Below are positions 35,746 to 44,260 of a stretch of DNA of 64,000 nt, one piece after another. The first letter of the stretch is position 1; each line of letters opens with the position of its first letter. The notes below the pieces were generated by a model. It ran no database searches, was not told the origin of the DNA, and saw only the letters and a program-made list of their open reading frames with translations. Both the position numbers and the translations under genes were made by a program. The stretch lies in NCBI RefSeq assembly GCF_014282005.1, contig NZ_JACFTD010000006.1:1-64000 (forward strand). Direction: 5' to 3'. The stretch comes from Sporosarcina sp. BP05 (lineage in GTDB: Bacteria > Bacillota > Bacilli > Bacillales_A > Planococcaceae).

Positions 35746-36300
35746 TTATTTCTTTGACGACCATGGTGTTCCTAAGCGAGGCAACACCCAACGATCTAGC
35801 CCATACCAACCAGCAACTTTCCAGGCCATAATTAAGAATACTGCAATTATAAACATAACGGGATTCGAACTCACGGTACCTGCCAATAAGAAAGACATAT
35901 TCATAAGTGCACCAAAGAAAGCTGCAATTCCAGTTAAGAGACCAACGATTAAGCCGAGTCCAATTAACACTTCACCCCAAGCCACCATATAAGAAAATGG
36001 GACTGCGTTTGGAATTACCATGCTCTCTAGGAACCAAGCATACCAGCCTGCGACGTCCCCCGACTCGGTTTTGGCAAGGGCGCCCCCCATAAACCCTTTA
36101 ATTGCAACACCAGCATTAGCGCCAGTCCATACGTCAGAAGTAACTTTTCCAATGCCAGCCATCAGCCAAGAATAACCAAGGTATAATCTTAACACCAACC
36201 ATATCCATGAGGATGTCGTGTTAGAAAACAACCATTTTGATAGAGGATTTTCTTCGATAATAACATTCTTCCCAAACTGTGATTTCTTCAATTCAACCAT
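35746..36300 (-). CDS. DoxX family membrane protein
   Basis: This 184-residue membrane protein has four main hydrophobic segments. WIWLVLRLYLGYSWLMAGIGK begins the DoxX domain, and SYMVAWGEVLIGLGLIVGLL with a final MAWKVAGWYGLDRW completes it. Related proteins take part in thiosulfate or quinone-linked redox and in membrane stress responses, but the exact role is unknown. The ATG at 36300 has GGGGTGATG upstream; a longer frame back to 36411 runs into the dispersed repeat and is unlikely. Its proximity to the ATP-sulfurylase-like gene may hint at sulphur metabolism. Confidence 0.78.
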   Translation of the reverse strand: MVELKKSQFGKNVIIEENPLSKWLFSNTTSSWIWLVLRLYLGYSWLMAGIGKVTSDVWTGANAGVAIKGFMGGALAKTESGDVAGWYAWFLESMVIPNAVPFSYMVAWGEVLIGLGLIVGLLTGIAAFFGALMNMSFLLAGTVSSNPVMFIIAVFLIMAWKVAGWYGLDRWVLPRLGTPWSSKK

Positions 36301-36413
36301 GTCATCACCCCATATTTTTATGTCGTTATTCATTATTACTATACATAATAGATAGAGTAAGAGTATCCATAGTACTATTTTAATCATAGCGTGTGTGACA
36401 AGTTTATCCATTT

Positions 36414-36560
36414 TAGGTGTCAGTGTATCAATTCAGTAAATGCAATAAAACTGTATAATGTTACAAAGTAAGTAATTCATTATGTACTTTACTATTCTTT
36501 TTCGGGTGTTTATTCAGACACGCGAATTTTTTTCTTTGTGTTTGACACTGGTACATCTTT
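36414..36560. repeat. dispersed intergenic repeat, copy E
   Basis: This is the most diverged copy. It starts AGGTGTCAGTGTATCAATTC, holds AGTAAATGCAATAAAACTG and ends TTTGACACTGGTACATC. It separates the divergent doxX and sat genes. Confidence 0.65.
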
Positions 36561-36682
36561 TAAGTGCATGGCGCGAATAAGTTTCAGAGTATTTGATTTA
36601 TTTTGAGTGTGCAGGTATAGTAGTGTTAGTATACCTATTTTTTGAATATATAGACAAATAGTTTAAAGGGGGAAGGAATGAG

Positions 36683-38419
36683 ATGGTAAATGTACCAGTG
36701 GAAAACAAGTTTTTGAACTATCCACAACAGCCTCATGGCGGAAAATTGGTGGATAAGGTAGTGACGGGAAAAGAACGGGAAGAGGAGCTAGTCAGAGCCA
36801 AGCAGCTACCAACGATTATGGTAGACATGGAGGCTTCGATAACGCTTGAAATGATTGCGACGGGGGTTTTATCTCCCAATGAAGGCTTTATGAACGAACC
36901 AGATTATAATTCTGTTCTTTCGTCAGGGAGGTTAACAAGTGGCGTAATATGGCCGGCGCCGCTAAGTTTTGCCCCAATTGGTAATCGGAACAAAGAAATC
37001 GTGAAGTCCCTTAAGGTTGGGGATGAGGTGACACTTGCGGATGAAAACAATGAACCTGTTGCTATTATGCGAATAGAAGATATTTTTCAGTATGATAAGG
37101 AACGGCGCGCGTCTGCTCTTTTTGGTACGACCGATCGTAACCACCCGGGGGTCGATGCAATTTATAGAAGAATGGGCGATGTCTCTTTAGGTGGACCTAT
37201 TCGATTATTACGGCGAATGGATTGGGGACCATTTGAAAAACTTCGCCTGGAACCAAAAGATACGTGGCGTATATTTTATGAAGAGAAGAAGTTTCGTACC
37301 GCGGCAGGTTTTATAACAGGGGCCAATCCCTTGCATAGGGGTCATGAATATATTCATAAGAACGCTTTGGAAGAATTAGATGGCTTGCTTCTTCAACCTT
37401 TAGTCGAGATGGCCAAACGTGAGTATACACGTCATGAATACCGTATGTTGTCTTATCGAAGCGTTTTAGATACGTATTATCCACAAGGTCGTTCCATTCT
37501 CGCTCCTTTGCGAGTGACGTATATTTTTGCAGGACCGCGGGAGACTGTTTTACACGCACTAATTATGAAGAACTATGGTTGTACGCATGCGCTCATTGGG
37601 CGAGATCATGCGGGAATTGGTGATTATTATGATAAGTATGCGAGCCATAGTATATTTGACGAGTTTAAACCTGAAGAGTTAGGGATTGAAATTCGATTGT
37701 ATCATGAAGTCTTTTATTGCACACGGTGTGATAGTCCCGCTACAGGGCAGTCCTGTCCACATGATGAACAGTACAGGATTAATATTTCTGGTACGGGTAT
37801 ACGTGAAATGCTTCGTCATGGGATTATGCCACCGAAGGAAATTGTGCGTCCAGAATCAGCTCGTATTGCGATGCAGGGGGTTCAGCCAAAAGGACTTGAT
37901 GAGTTTGAAAGATCCATTTCACCAGTTGGCAAAACGCTTAAAAGCATATTCCCTTTCTATTTGGCAAGGACAAGGCTCGGTGGACGAAAACGCAATACGC
38001 CATTGATGGTGGAGGAACTAACAAACCTTGATTTAGAAGCGGCGAACTTGGATGTCCGTACCAATGCAGACCGAATTTATCAGGATATTTTTGACGAGTT
38101 TAGTAGTGTGGGTGATGTTAATCGCAATTTGCAGCCGGAATGGATTGCAGATGCCCGGGATTCAATGCGCGCCCAACAGGAAATGGTCATTCAGGATTTG
38201 GAGGAGAAAGTGGCACAAGCGCCAGCTACCGCTTCCGATGAATTCTTGTATCAGGATAAGGAAGAATCTCAACGTGAACTTGATGTCGCTAAAAAGATTC
38301 TTACGGACATTCCGATGGTGCTGGGTGATGATCATTTAGAAGACCGGACTTGGAATCTCCTCCCTTATCATCGTTATCGCGGCAGTGATGAACCCAACGA
38401 AGACACTAATGAAAAGTAA
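36683..38419 (+). CDS. sat: divergent ATP sulfurylase with C-terminal extension
   Basis: This 578-residue protein has a full ATP sulfurylase core over about residues 1-400: the PUA-like N-terminal domain, GANPLHRGHEY (near 211), IGRDHAGIGDYYDKY (near 305), the zinc-type cluster CTRCDSPATGQSCPHDE, and ISGTGIREML. The usual sulfate-site motif FQTRNP reads FITGANP, with the key arginine gone and one residue inserted. A further ~180 residues of acidic, mostly helical sequence follow; standard Bacillus Sat is about 380 residues. No cysH, cysC or sulphite reductase lies beside it. It may activate sulfate, run in reverse, or have another substrate. Confidence 0.72.
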   Translation: MVNVPVENKFLNYPQQPHGGKLVDKVVTGKEREEELVRAKQLPTIMVDMEASITLEMIATGVLSPNEGFMNEPDYNSVLSSGRLTSGVIWPAPLSFAPIGNRNKEIVKSLKVGDEVTLADENNEPVAIMRIEDIFQYDKERRASALFGTTDRNHPGVDAIYRRMGDVSLGGPIRLLRRMDWGPFEKLRLEPKDTWRIFYEEKKFRTAAGFITGANPLHRGHEYIHKNALEELDGLLLQPLVEMAKREYTRHEYRMLSYRSVLDTYYPQGRSILAPLRVTYIFAGPRETVLHALIMKNYGCTHALIGRDHAGIGDYYDKYASHSIFDEFKPEELGIEIRLYHEVFYCTRCDSPATGQSCPHDEQYRINISGTGIREMLRHGIMPPKEIVRPESARIAMQGVQPKGLDEFERSISPVGKTLKSIFPFYLARTRLGGRKRNTPLMVEELTNLDLEAANLDVRTNADRIYQDIFDEFSSVGDVNRNLQPEWIADARDSMRAQQEMVIQDLEEKVAQAPATASDEFLYQDKEESQRELDVAKKILTDIPMVLGDDHLEDRTWNLLPYHRYRGSDEPNEDTNEK

Positions 38420-38448
38420 ATTGTACTTCTATAGATTTTAAAGCTATT

Positions 38449-38486
38449 AAGCGTATCACTTAGATGAATAAGTGATACGCTTTGTT
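38449..38486 (+). terminator. terminator of the sat-like gene
   Basis: AAGCGTATCACTTA and TAAGTGATACGCTT form a perfect 14-bp stem with a 6-nt loop and run into TTGTTTTC. Confidence 0.8.
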
Positions 38487-38631
38487 TTCTTGTAATAATC
38501 CGATGTCTTGGGATGCTGGGTTCTCATTGAATTCTGGATTGTATGAGTACCTAATAATTTCACGTGCCAGTGATTGTAAATTATGACACAATAGAGCTAG
38601 ATGCAACTGAATATACGGGGGGGAATGAAAA

Positions 38632-39609
38632 GTGAAACCAAAAGTGTATTCAACATATTCGATACCTGAACATGTGAAAGAGTTTATGGCTGAGTATTGT
38701 GATATTCGAGAGTGGCAGGGAGATGGGCGAATTCCGAGGGATATCTTGTTAAAGGAAATTGCTGATGTAGAAGGGTTATATACTGGGGGCAGCAGTATGG
38801 TTGGAAGGATTGATGAGGAGTTGCTGAATCACGCCCCTCATTTAAAAATCATTAGTAACGTATCTGTTGGTTACAATAACTTTGATGTAGAAGCTATGAC
38901 TAAACGAAATGTAATTGGAACCAATACGCCTCATGTATTGGATGAAACGGTTGCGGATTTAGCATTTGCCCTTATTTTATCTACTGCTAGACGCATCACT
39001 GAATTGGATCGGTTCGTCAAAGAGGGGAACTGGAAACCAACGACAAATTATCGTGAGATCTATGGGAAAGATGTACATAGCACCAAGTTAGGCATCATTG
39101 GAATGGGGAGAATCGGAGAAGCAATTGCGAGAAGGGCAAAATTCGGATTTAATATGGATGTCCTTTATTTTAATCGGAACAGAAAACCGGAAGCTGAAGA
39201 GAAGTATGATGCGGAGTATTGTGACTTGACATCACTTTTAACACGTGCCGATTACATTGTGTTGATGACGCCCCTTACACCTGAAACGTTCCAACTCATT
39301 GGTGAAGAAGAATTTAATTTGATGAAGAAATCAGCTGTTTTCATAAATATATCTCGCGGTCAGACGGTCGATGAACAAGCGCTTATCCATGCTTTACAAA
39401 ATGGCGAGATTCATGGGGCGGGATTGGATGTATTTGAAAAAGAGCCCGTGGATTCAGATAATCCATTGCTTCAAATGTCAAATGTCGTGACAGTCCCTCA
39501 CATCGGATCTGCTACAGCGAGAACAGAAGCCGCAATGGCGATGCGAGCGGCAGAGAATTTAGTAGCTGTTTTAACGGGGAAGGAACCCATAGACCCTGTT
39601 GGAAGTTAA
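38632..39609 (+). CDS. D-2-hydroxyacid dehydrogenase (glyoxylate/hydroxypyruvate reductase type)
   Basis: This 325-residue NAD(P)-dependent enzyme reduces 2-keto acids to D-2-hydroxy acids. The Rossmann motif is LGIIGMGRIGEAIARRAK (about 155-172). The catalytic Arg lies in [10 protein letters not shown], the Glu in GLDVFEKEP and the His in VPHIGSATA. The start is a GTG behind GGGGGGG. A decayed copy of its 3' third is found at 21316-21622, about 17 kb upstream. The exact substrate (glyoxylate, hydroxypyruvate or 2-ketogluconate) is not decided by sequence. Confidence 0.87.
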   Translation: MKPKVYSTYSIPEHVKEFMAEYCDIREWQGDGRIPRDILLKEIADVEGLYTGGSSMVGRIDEELLNHAPHLKIISNVSVGYNNFDVEAMTKRNVIGTNTPHVLDETVADLAFALILSTARRITELDRFVKEGNWKPTTNYREIYGKDVHSTKLGIIGMGRIGEAIARRAKFGFNMDVLYFNRNRKPEAEEKYDAEYCDLTSLLTRADYIVLMTPLTPETFQLIGEEEFNLMKKSAVFINISRGQTVDEQALIHALQNGEIHGAGLDVFEKEPVDSDNPLLQMSNVVTVPHIGSATARTEAAMAMRAAENLVAVLTGKEPIDPVGS

Positions 39610-39849
39610 ATCTTAGGTATGCTGTGCAGCAAAAAATCATAAGCGTTTAGACATTTACGACAGTTCTTATACAGGTATCTGATACTATTTCGGGTATTAA
39701 TGATTCGTTCGGAGTATCGCTCAACTATGTATAGAGGACCTGAAGTTAGAGATTGTTATGATCTCTGGCTTTATTCTTGTCTTGAAATAATGAGGTTTGG
39801 GGTAGTAGCGCAAATCAAGCACCTTGGAATTCATTGAAGTCAATAAATG
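39610..39849. other. intergenic sequence without a gene
   Basis: I see no coding frame, RNA or clear promoter here. The first 20 bp are also present after the decayed dehydrogenase copy at 21.6 kb. A short inverted pair (AGAGATTGTTATGATCTCT) occurs near 39750. Confidence 0.4.
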
Positions 39850-39888
39850 GAAAAGTCAACCAATCCCTAATTCAAGGATTGGTTGACT
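39850..39888 (-). terminator. terminator of the cupin gene
   Basis: AGTCAACCAATCC and GGATTGGTTGACT form a 13-bp stem; on the minus strand it runs into TTTTCC. Confidence 0.72.
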
Positions 39889-39934
39889 TCTGAATGCTGC
39901 GTGAAATGGGAAAAATAGAAATGAAGTTCTGATA

Positions 39935-40459
39935 TTATTCTGGAACTTTTTCGTATGCTAGCTTCATTATAATCTCTTCGTGTTGAGGATACGTTGTTAA
40001 TAGTTCAGCTTGTGTGAACAGTTCAAAGTCTTGGAAATCAAACCCTGGAGAAACCATACAACCTACTAAGGAGCAAGTATCATCCGCCATGACAGATGAT
40101 CCGAAAATTGAATTTTGGGGGACTAACGCTTGGGGGACCTCTCCATTATCTAAATCCATGCCTAGTTTGATTTCTTTATAATCTCCAATTTCATCAATGA
40201 CATGTATCGTTAACGAACTTCCAGCGTGATAATACCATAATTCATCCGATTTTAAACGGTGAAAATGAGAGACATCATTTGATGTTAATAGAAAGTAAAT
40301 GCTCGTATAGAGCTTTCGGTGACCTTCAAAATCACTAGTTAATTCTTTATCAGACGTACGTTCTTCCGATTCAAAGGTTCTTTTATAATATCCACCTTCT
40401 GGATGAGGGATCATTCCAAGTTTAGATACCCAGTAATTCGCATTCATTTTCTTCATCAT
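39935..40459 (-). CDS. cupin family protein (DUF985/Cupin_5)
   Basis: This 174-residue single-domain cupin has the DUF985 opening MIPHPEGGYYKRTF, a central SIYFLLTSNDVSHFHRLKSDELWYY block with the potential metal ligands, LVPQNSIFGS, and a terminal VSPGFDFQDFELFTQAELL. Members have sugar-isomerase-like folds, but their reaction is unknown. AGGAG precedes tandem ATG codons (40459 and 40456). It stands alone on the minus strand. Confidence 0.85.
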   Translation of the reverse strand: MMKKMNANYWVSKLGMIPHPEGGYYKRTFESEERTSDKELTSDFEGHRKLYTSIYFLLTSNDVSHFHRLKSDELWYYHAGSSLTIHVIDEIGDYKEIKLGMDLDNGEVPQALVPQNSIFGSSVMADDTCSLVGCMVSPGFDFQDFELFTQAELLTTYPQHEEIIMKLAYEKVPE

Positions 40460-40533
40460 AAAACTCCTTTCGTTTATGAATTGTGTATTATTTTGATTTG
40501 TTCTAGCTATATGATGTAGCTGAATAAACAGTG

Positions 40534-40581
40534 AGTAACTACCTGGATTCCTTTCAATGAGAATTAAGTGGTTACTTTTTT
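40534..40581 (+). terminator. orphan rightward terminator
   Basis: AGTAACTAC and GTGGTTACT arms (one wobble) run into six T. No intact rightward gene precedes it; it may once have served sequence now lost. Confidence 0.5.
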
Positions 40582-40653
40582 GTATGTGTGATTGGGCGTG
40601 GGGATGACATCAGCACATAGGGTTAGCGCCTTTACAGATACGAGGAGGATTCT

Positions 40654-40975
40654 TTTGAAAGCTTTTAATAAAAACAAGGTTAAAAAGCTAATGCTGAAAA
40701 AAGTGAACCTTAGTCAAGTTACTCAAACTTTTGATTGATTTAAAATCGGACAAAAGTACTGAATTATATTTTCTTTTGTGATGGTGCTTTTTCTGTTTTC
40801 ATCATTAATTAAAGGTTCAGTGGCGTTTGTTAATCGTTCTATTGAGGAAGGCGTAGGTTTGCTATGGAAAAAGCGAGCTGCGCGTATTGCTTGACCGACT
40901 TGTTAATGAAATGCATTGGATTGAAAATAACTGGATTTCCCTTTCAGATCCATTGGATGCTGTTTGAGTAAATTG
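40654..40975 (+). pseudogene. relic of a methyl-accepting chemotaxis protein N-terminus
   Basis: Read from a TTG, the frame gives a basic, Gln/Thr-rich start and then FKIGQKY-stop-IIFSFVMVLFLFSSL. This is the classic first membrane segment of Bacillales receptors, with two TGA stops where Trp is expected. The frame shifts near 40870, and a segment NEMHWIENNWISLSDP resembles the ligand-domain helix that follows. No sensor, HAMP or signalling domain remains. Confidence 0.6.
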
Positions 40976-41081
40976 ATAGTGAAGCAGCAGTCTTAATTAA
41001 AAGTTAACACATTCCCTTAGTACTAATTTCATAAATTACAAATTAATCTCGCGAACTGCATACGTTATGATTACAACCTGC

Positions 41082-41122
41082 ATGCCAGTCGCTTCAAATC
41101 AAAATTATGTGGACTGGCATGA
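41082..41122. terminator. inverted repeat near the binding-protein 3' end
   Basis: CATGCCAGTC and GACTGGCATG are perfect 10-bp arms around a 21-nt loop without a T run. It may stop leftward transcription from the lipoprotein gene, or be a relic. Confidence 0.4.
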
Positions 41123-41194
41123 GGATGTAAGGTGATGTGAATGTCGAAGGAAAGCGTACTGTCGCACCTTTTTCTTTAGCTTGGAAACTCTCTG

Positions 41195-42181
41195 TCACTC
41201 GACGTTTGTTAACTCATTAACGATCAAATTCAAAGAATTTTCCTTAATCAGCGGATAATCACTGATGGTCCAATGGGGCACACTGTAGACTTGTCCTGCT
41301 TTCACAGCGGTGAGATTTTTCCAGACAGAAGTAGCGGCATACATCTCTAGATCCGTCTGCGCTTCCAAATCTTCTTCGGAGTTGCCTACTTCTAGGAAAA
41401 GATGATCTGTATTAAAAGAAGGCAGAGATTCCAGCGAAATTTGTTCTGCTTTACTAATGCTCTCTATTCCAGGAGCAGGCGTGAGTTTCAACCCCGAGAA
41501 CAGAATTTCCGCAAAGCCATGATTCGGTCCATATAATCGGATGATTTTCGGTTGAATGCGTAAATACATGAACGTTTCACCAGGTTTCACATGTGCAGCG
41601 ATGAGTTTTCGGGCTTCGTCCAATTTTTGTTCATATTGCTCGATCCATTGCTGCGCTTCCTCTTCTTTTTGCAAGACTACACCCATTTTAATAAGGCCAG
41701 TTCGCCAATCATCAGAATTTTCGAGGATCACTGTCGGTGCGATTTTACTCAGATCATCGTTAATCTTGGAATCCCGGGAAATAATCAAATCCGGTTCAAT
41801 TTCCACTAAGGCTTCCAAGTTAGCGGAGTCGCCAAGCGGAATGACGCCGGACAATGCATCGTTGTCCAAATAAGGAAGCTCTAAAGACCCTATGTATGTA
41901 GTGGAAGCATACGGTTTTATGCCAAGTGCCAGCATTTGATCAGCCAGTCTGTAATCGAGTACGACAATTTTCTCCGGTTTTCCTACAATAGTGGTTTGAC
42001 CGGCGGCATGTTCAATGACTCGCTGCTGTGGTGTGTTCGCGGATGCTGCTTCTTTGATACTATCTACTGAATTATCTTCTTTGGGAGAGGTACAGCCCGA
42101 AAGTAAAATGAGCAGAAGCAGCAAGGATAGGATGACTGACAATCGTGAACCTGATGAACGATCTGAGTTGATTTTGTACAT
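41195..42181 (-). CDS. ferric-siderophore-binding lipoprotein
   Basis: This lipoprotein of about 328 residues belongs to the FhuD/FecB-type periplasmic-binding class III fold. The signal peptide ends in LILLSGC, followed by a Ser/Asp linker and the two-lobe domain (KIVVLDYRLADQMLALGIKP, VEIEPDLIISRDSKI). It hands ferric siderophores to FecCD-type permeases. The ATG at 42181 is used because GGAGG lies 14 nt upstream. A Fur box lies about 50 bp upstream. It points away from the transporter genes, from which it is separated by IS and tmRNA relics. Confidence 0.82.
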   Translation of the reverse strand: MYKINSDRSSGSRLSVILSLLLLLILLSGCTSPKEDNSVDSIKEAASANTPQQRVIEHAAGQTTIVGKPEKIVVLDYRLADQMLALGIKPYASTTYIGSLELPYLDNDALSGVIPLGDSANLEALVEIEPDLIISRDSKINDDLSKIAPTVILENSDDWRTGLIKMGVVLQKEEEAQQWIEQYEQKLDEARKLIAAHVKPGETFMYLRIQPKIIRLYGPNHGFAEILFSGLKLTPAPGIESISKAEQISLESLPSFNTDHLFLEVGNSEEDLEAQTDLEMYAATSVWKNLTAVKAGQVYSVPHWTISDYPLIKENSLNLIVNELTNVE

Positions 42182-42232
42182 GATAATAAAATTAACCTCC
42201 ATTATGAATAATTAAGTTAGTCTAAACAATAA

Positions 42233-42247
42233 TGATAATCATTATCA
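42233..42247 (-). promoter_or_regulatory. Fur box of the leftward binding protein
   Basis: TGATAATCATTATCA is a perfect 7-1-7 palindrome of the Bacillales Fur type, so the gene should be switched on when iron is scarce. Confidence 0.85.
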
Positions 42248-42519
42248 GTTAGAAAGTCGAGAAAAGACTAGTATGACTCAGGGTAATCGTTTACGAGGGA
42301 TTACTCTAAGTCATGCTAAATAGGGGTCATTTTCACCTATAATCTCTTTGTGTGCAGCGTTTCCGTCTTAATTTTAGGTACCCAATTGCCCTGCACGACA
42401 GTTAATAAGAGTAATTTAAAACTATAAATGTATATTACACTGAATGATTCTACAGAAAAATGCTCCTTCAGTAGAATAGATACTGACAACCAAATAAGTT
42501 CTATACGCTACAAATGAAT

Positions 42520-42975
42520 TGCGTAGACCAAGACATCGTCAATCGTCAATACTTATCTCTGTTGCCGCGGAGCATTATGATAAGTTATCTGAATACGCAT
42601 TAGTCAAATTCATGATTCTTGTGCAGCTATTTCGTTGGAGAAGTTTGGAGGAAATCGAACAAGTAATCCGCGCTAAACTGGCTATCTGAATCGAATTGGA
42701 GCTGGATTCTATTAGTGGATCTCAGCTGAGTCGGCGACTTGTGAAGTTAGACACATCAGCATTGGCAGACTTGCTGGTATCAGTCACGAAACGATACTGG
42801 TTGGTACGTGGTAAAACCGCTGGCATTAGTGCTAACATTGGGATCCTAAAATTAATTGATTCCACACATATCAAGTTGCCGTAGAACGCATCTACTTGGA
42901 CCGCCATAAGTAAGGATTCTAGGGGGGAAAGCTACATCTCCGATTAGCCGTTGCTTTTGCAACTGGGGTTAATTA
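42520..42975 (+). pseudogene. IS4-family transposase relic
   Basis: Fragments of a DDE transposase are readable with stops between them: KLSEYALVKFMILVQLFRWR, LEEIEQVIRAKLAI, SGSQLSRRLVKLDTSALADL, KLIDSTHIKLP (first catalytic Asp) and a frame-shifted GKLHLRLAVAF. The C-terminal catalytic Glu region is missing, and no terminal inverted repeats were found. It abuts the tmRNA fragment. Confidence 0.75.
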
Positions 42976-42997
42976 TCTCTTTGATGCTTAAGTGTTA

Positions 42998-43037
42998 GAG
43001 CCTCTGGACGCGGGTTCGACTCCCGCCGTCTCCACCA
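42998..43037 (+). other. isolated tmRNA (ssrA) 3' end, likely attachment site
   Basis: GACGCGGGTTCGACTCCCGC followed by CGTCTCCACCA is the T-arm and acceptor end of tmRNA, a common target of integrases. The tRNA-like 5' half and tag-peptide region do not precede it. Antisense translation gives the GGDGGSRTRVQ peptide known from mis-annotated ssrA loci. A strong terminator 36 bp downstream fits the native end of ssrA. This looks like the distal att site of an element that displaced the gene body to the left, beyond this window. Confidence 0.7.
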
Positions 43038-43072
43038 TACATAAGATCTGAAGGTGCCAGCATATATTTAAG

Positions 43073-43115
43073 ATAAGGATATCCTTGCCAATACGGCAAA
43101 GATATCCTTATTTTT
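43073..43115 (+). terminator. terminator behind the tmRNA fragment
   Basis: A 17-bp stem (ATAAGGATATCCTTGCC with one wobble) and a 5-nt loop run into five T. Its strength and position suggest it is the original ssrA terminator. Confidence 0.8.
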
Positions 43116-43298
43116 ATTAATGAAAATATACTCAAGAGTAATCCGAATATTAGAGAATCTACATAGAATACACCTCCTGTAACCATGCATTTAAAGAAAG
43201 CCCGCTACTATCAAATGCTACCCCAAAAAACTAAACTTACTGTAACTTCTGCAAGCTGTTGACAATTATCTAAATAGTATCTAGTATATAAATGAGAT

Positions 43299-43315
43299 TG
43301 ATAATCGTTATCAAT
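43299..43315 (+). promoter_or_regulatory. Fur box of the siderophore transport operon
   Basis: TTGATAATCGTTATCAA is a near-perfect palindrome matching the Fur consensus. It lies about 95 bp before the ATPase gene. Confidence 0.85.
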
Positions 43316-43410
43316 TAAAGTTAGCGGATAACTAGTCCTTAGAAAAGTAAAAGAAGGAAAGAAACCTTAATCAAACGATACGATTATTAAAAGGAAAGGA
43401 AGTACTGAAA

Positions 43411-44205
43411 ATGTCAGCTATTAAAGTGGATCAAGTTGCAATAGGTTACTCAAACACACTTATTATTGATGATTTAAGTGTCTCTATTCCTGAAAAAAAG
43501 ATAACTACGATTATTGGCCCAAATGGTTGTGGGAAATCTACTTTATTAAAGGCTATTTCGAGAGTATTGAAAACAAAAAGAGGTGCGGTCTATCTTGACG
43601 GACGTGCAATCCATCAGTTAGAAACGAAAGAAGTCGCCAAGAAAATGGCGATTTTGCCACAATCGGCGAATGCACCAGGGGGACTTACTGTATTTGAATT
43701 GGTTTCCTATGGCCGTTTCCCGCATCAAAGTGGATTTGGGTCATTAAAAAAAGAAGACTATGAATATATTTATTGGGCAATTGACGTAACCGGATTAAAT
43801 GAATTTAAGGATCGTCCTGTTGAAGCGTTATCAGGTGGACAAAGGCAACGTGTTTGGATTGCAATGGCGCTTGCGCAGGACACTGAAATTCTTATTCTCG
43901 ACGAACCGACTACATATTTAGATTTAGCGCATCAACTGGATATTTTACTCCTCTTACAGCGACTTAATGAGGAGGAAGGTCGAACAATTGTCATGGTGCT
44001 TCACGATTTAAATCACGCATCACGTTTTTCTGATTATATGATTGCCATGAAAAACGGCAAATTAGTGAAAGAGGGGACACCGGAAGAAGTGATGACTTGT
44101 CCAAATTTACAGCTTGTATTTAACATAGAAGCCAGAATTGCAACTTGTCCATTTAGTGATAATCCAATTTGTCTATCTTATCAATTATGTCAGAAGGATC
44201 GGTAG
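43411..44205 (+). CDS. ferric siderophore ABC transporter ATP-binding protein
   Basis: This 264-residue FhuC/FecE-type ATPase drives siderophore import. Walker A is GPNGCGKST (near 37), the signature is LSGGQRQRVWIAMA, Walker B is EILILDEPTTYLD, and the H-loop is VLHDLNHASRF. Three to four cysteines occur near the end, in CPFSDNPICLSYQLC. It opens a Fur-controlled operon with two permeases and a binding protein. The AAAGGAAAGG site lies before the ATG. Confidence 0.9.
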   Translation: MSAIKVDQVAIGYSNTLIIDDLSVSIPEKKITTIIGPNGCGKSTLLKAISRVLKTKRGAVYLDGRAIHQLETKEVAKKMAILPQSANAPGGLTVFELVSYGRFPHQSGFGSLKKEDYEYIYWAIDVTGLNEFKDRPVEALSGGQRQRVWIAMALAQDTEILILDEPTTYLDLAHQLDILLLLQRLNEEEGRTIVMVLHDLNHASRFSDYMIAMKNGKLVKEGTPEEVMTCPNLQLVFNIEARIATCPFSDNPICLSYQLCQKDR

Positions 44206-44260
44206 TCCTTTTTCTCAATAAAGTATGCCGATTGTAAGTTTGTTGTGGGGGAGGAAAGGT

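Noticed and set aside
42995..43186. 63-residue leftward frame ending GGDGGSRTRVQRL
   Set aside because: The end is antisense translation of the tmRNA tail, a well-known artefact; no ribosome binding site supports a gene.
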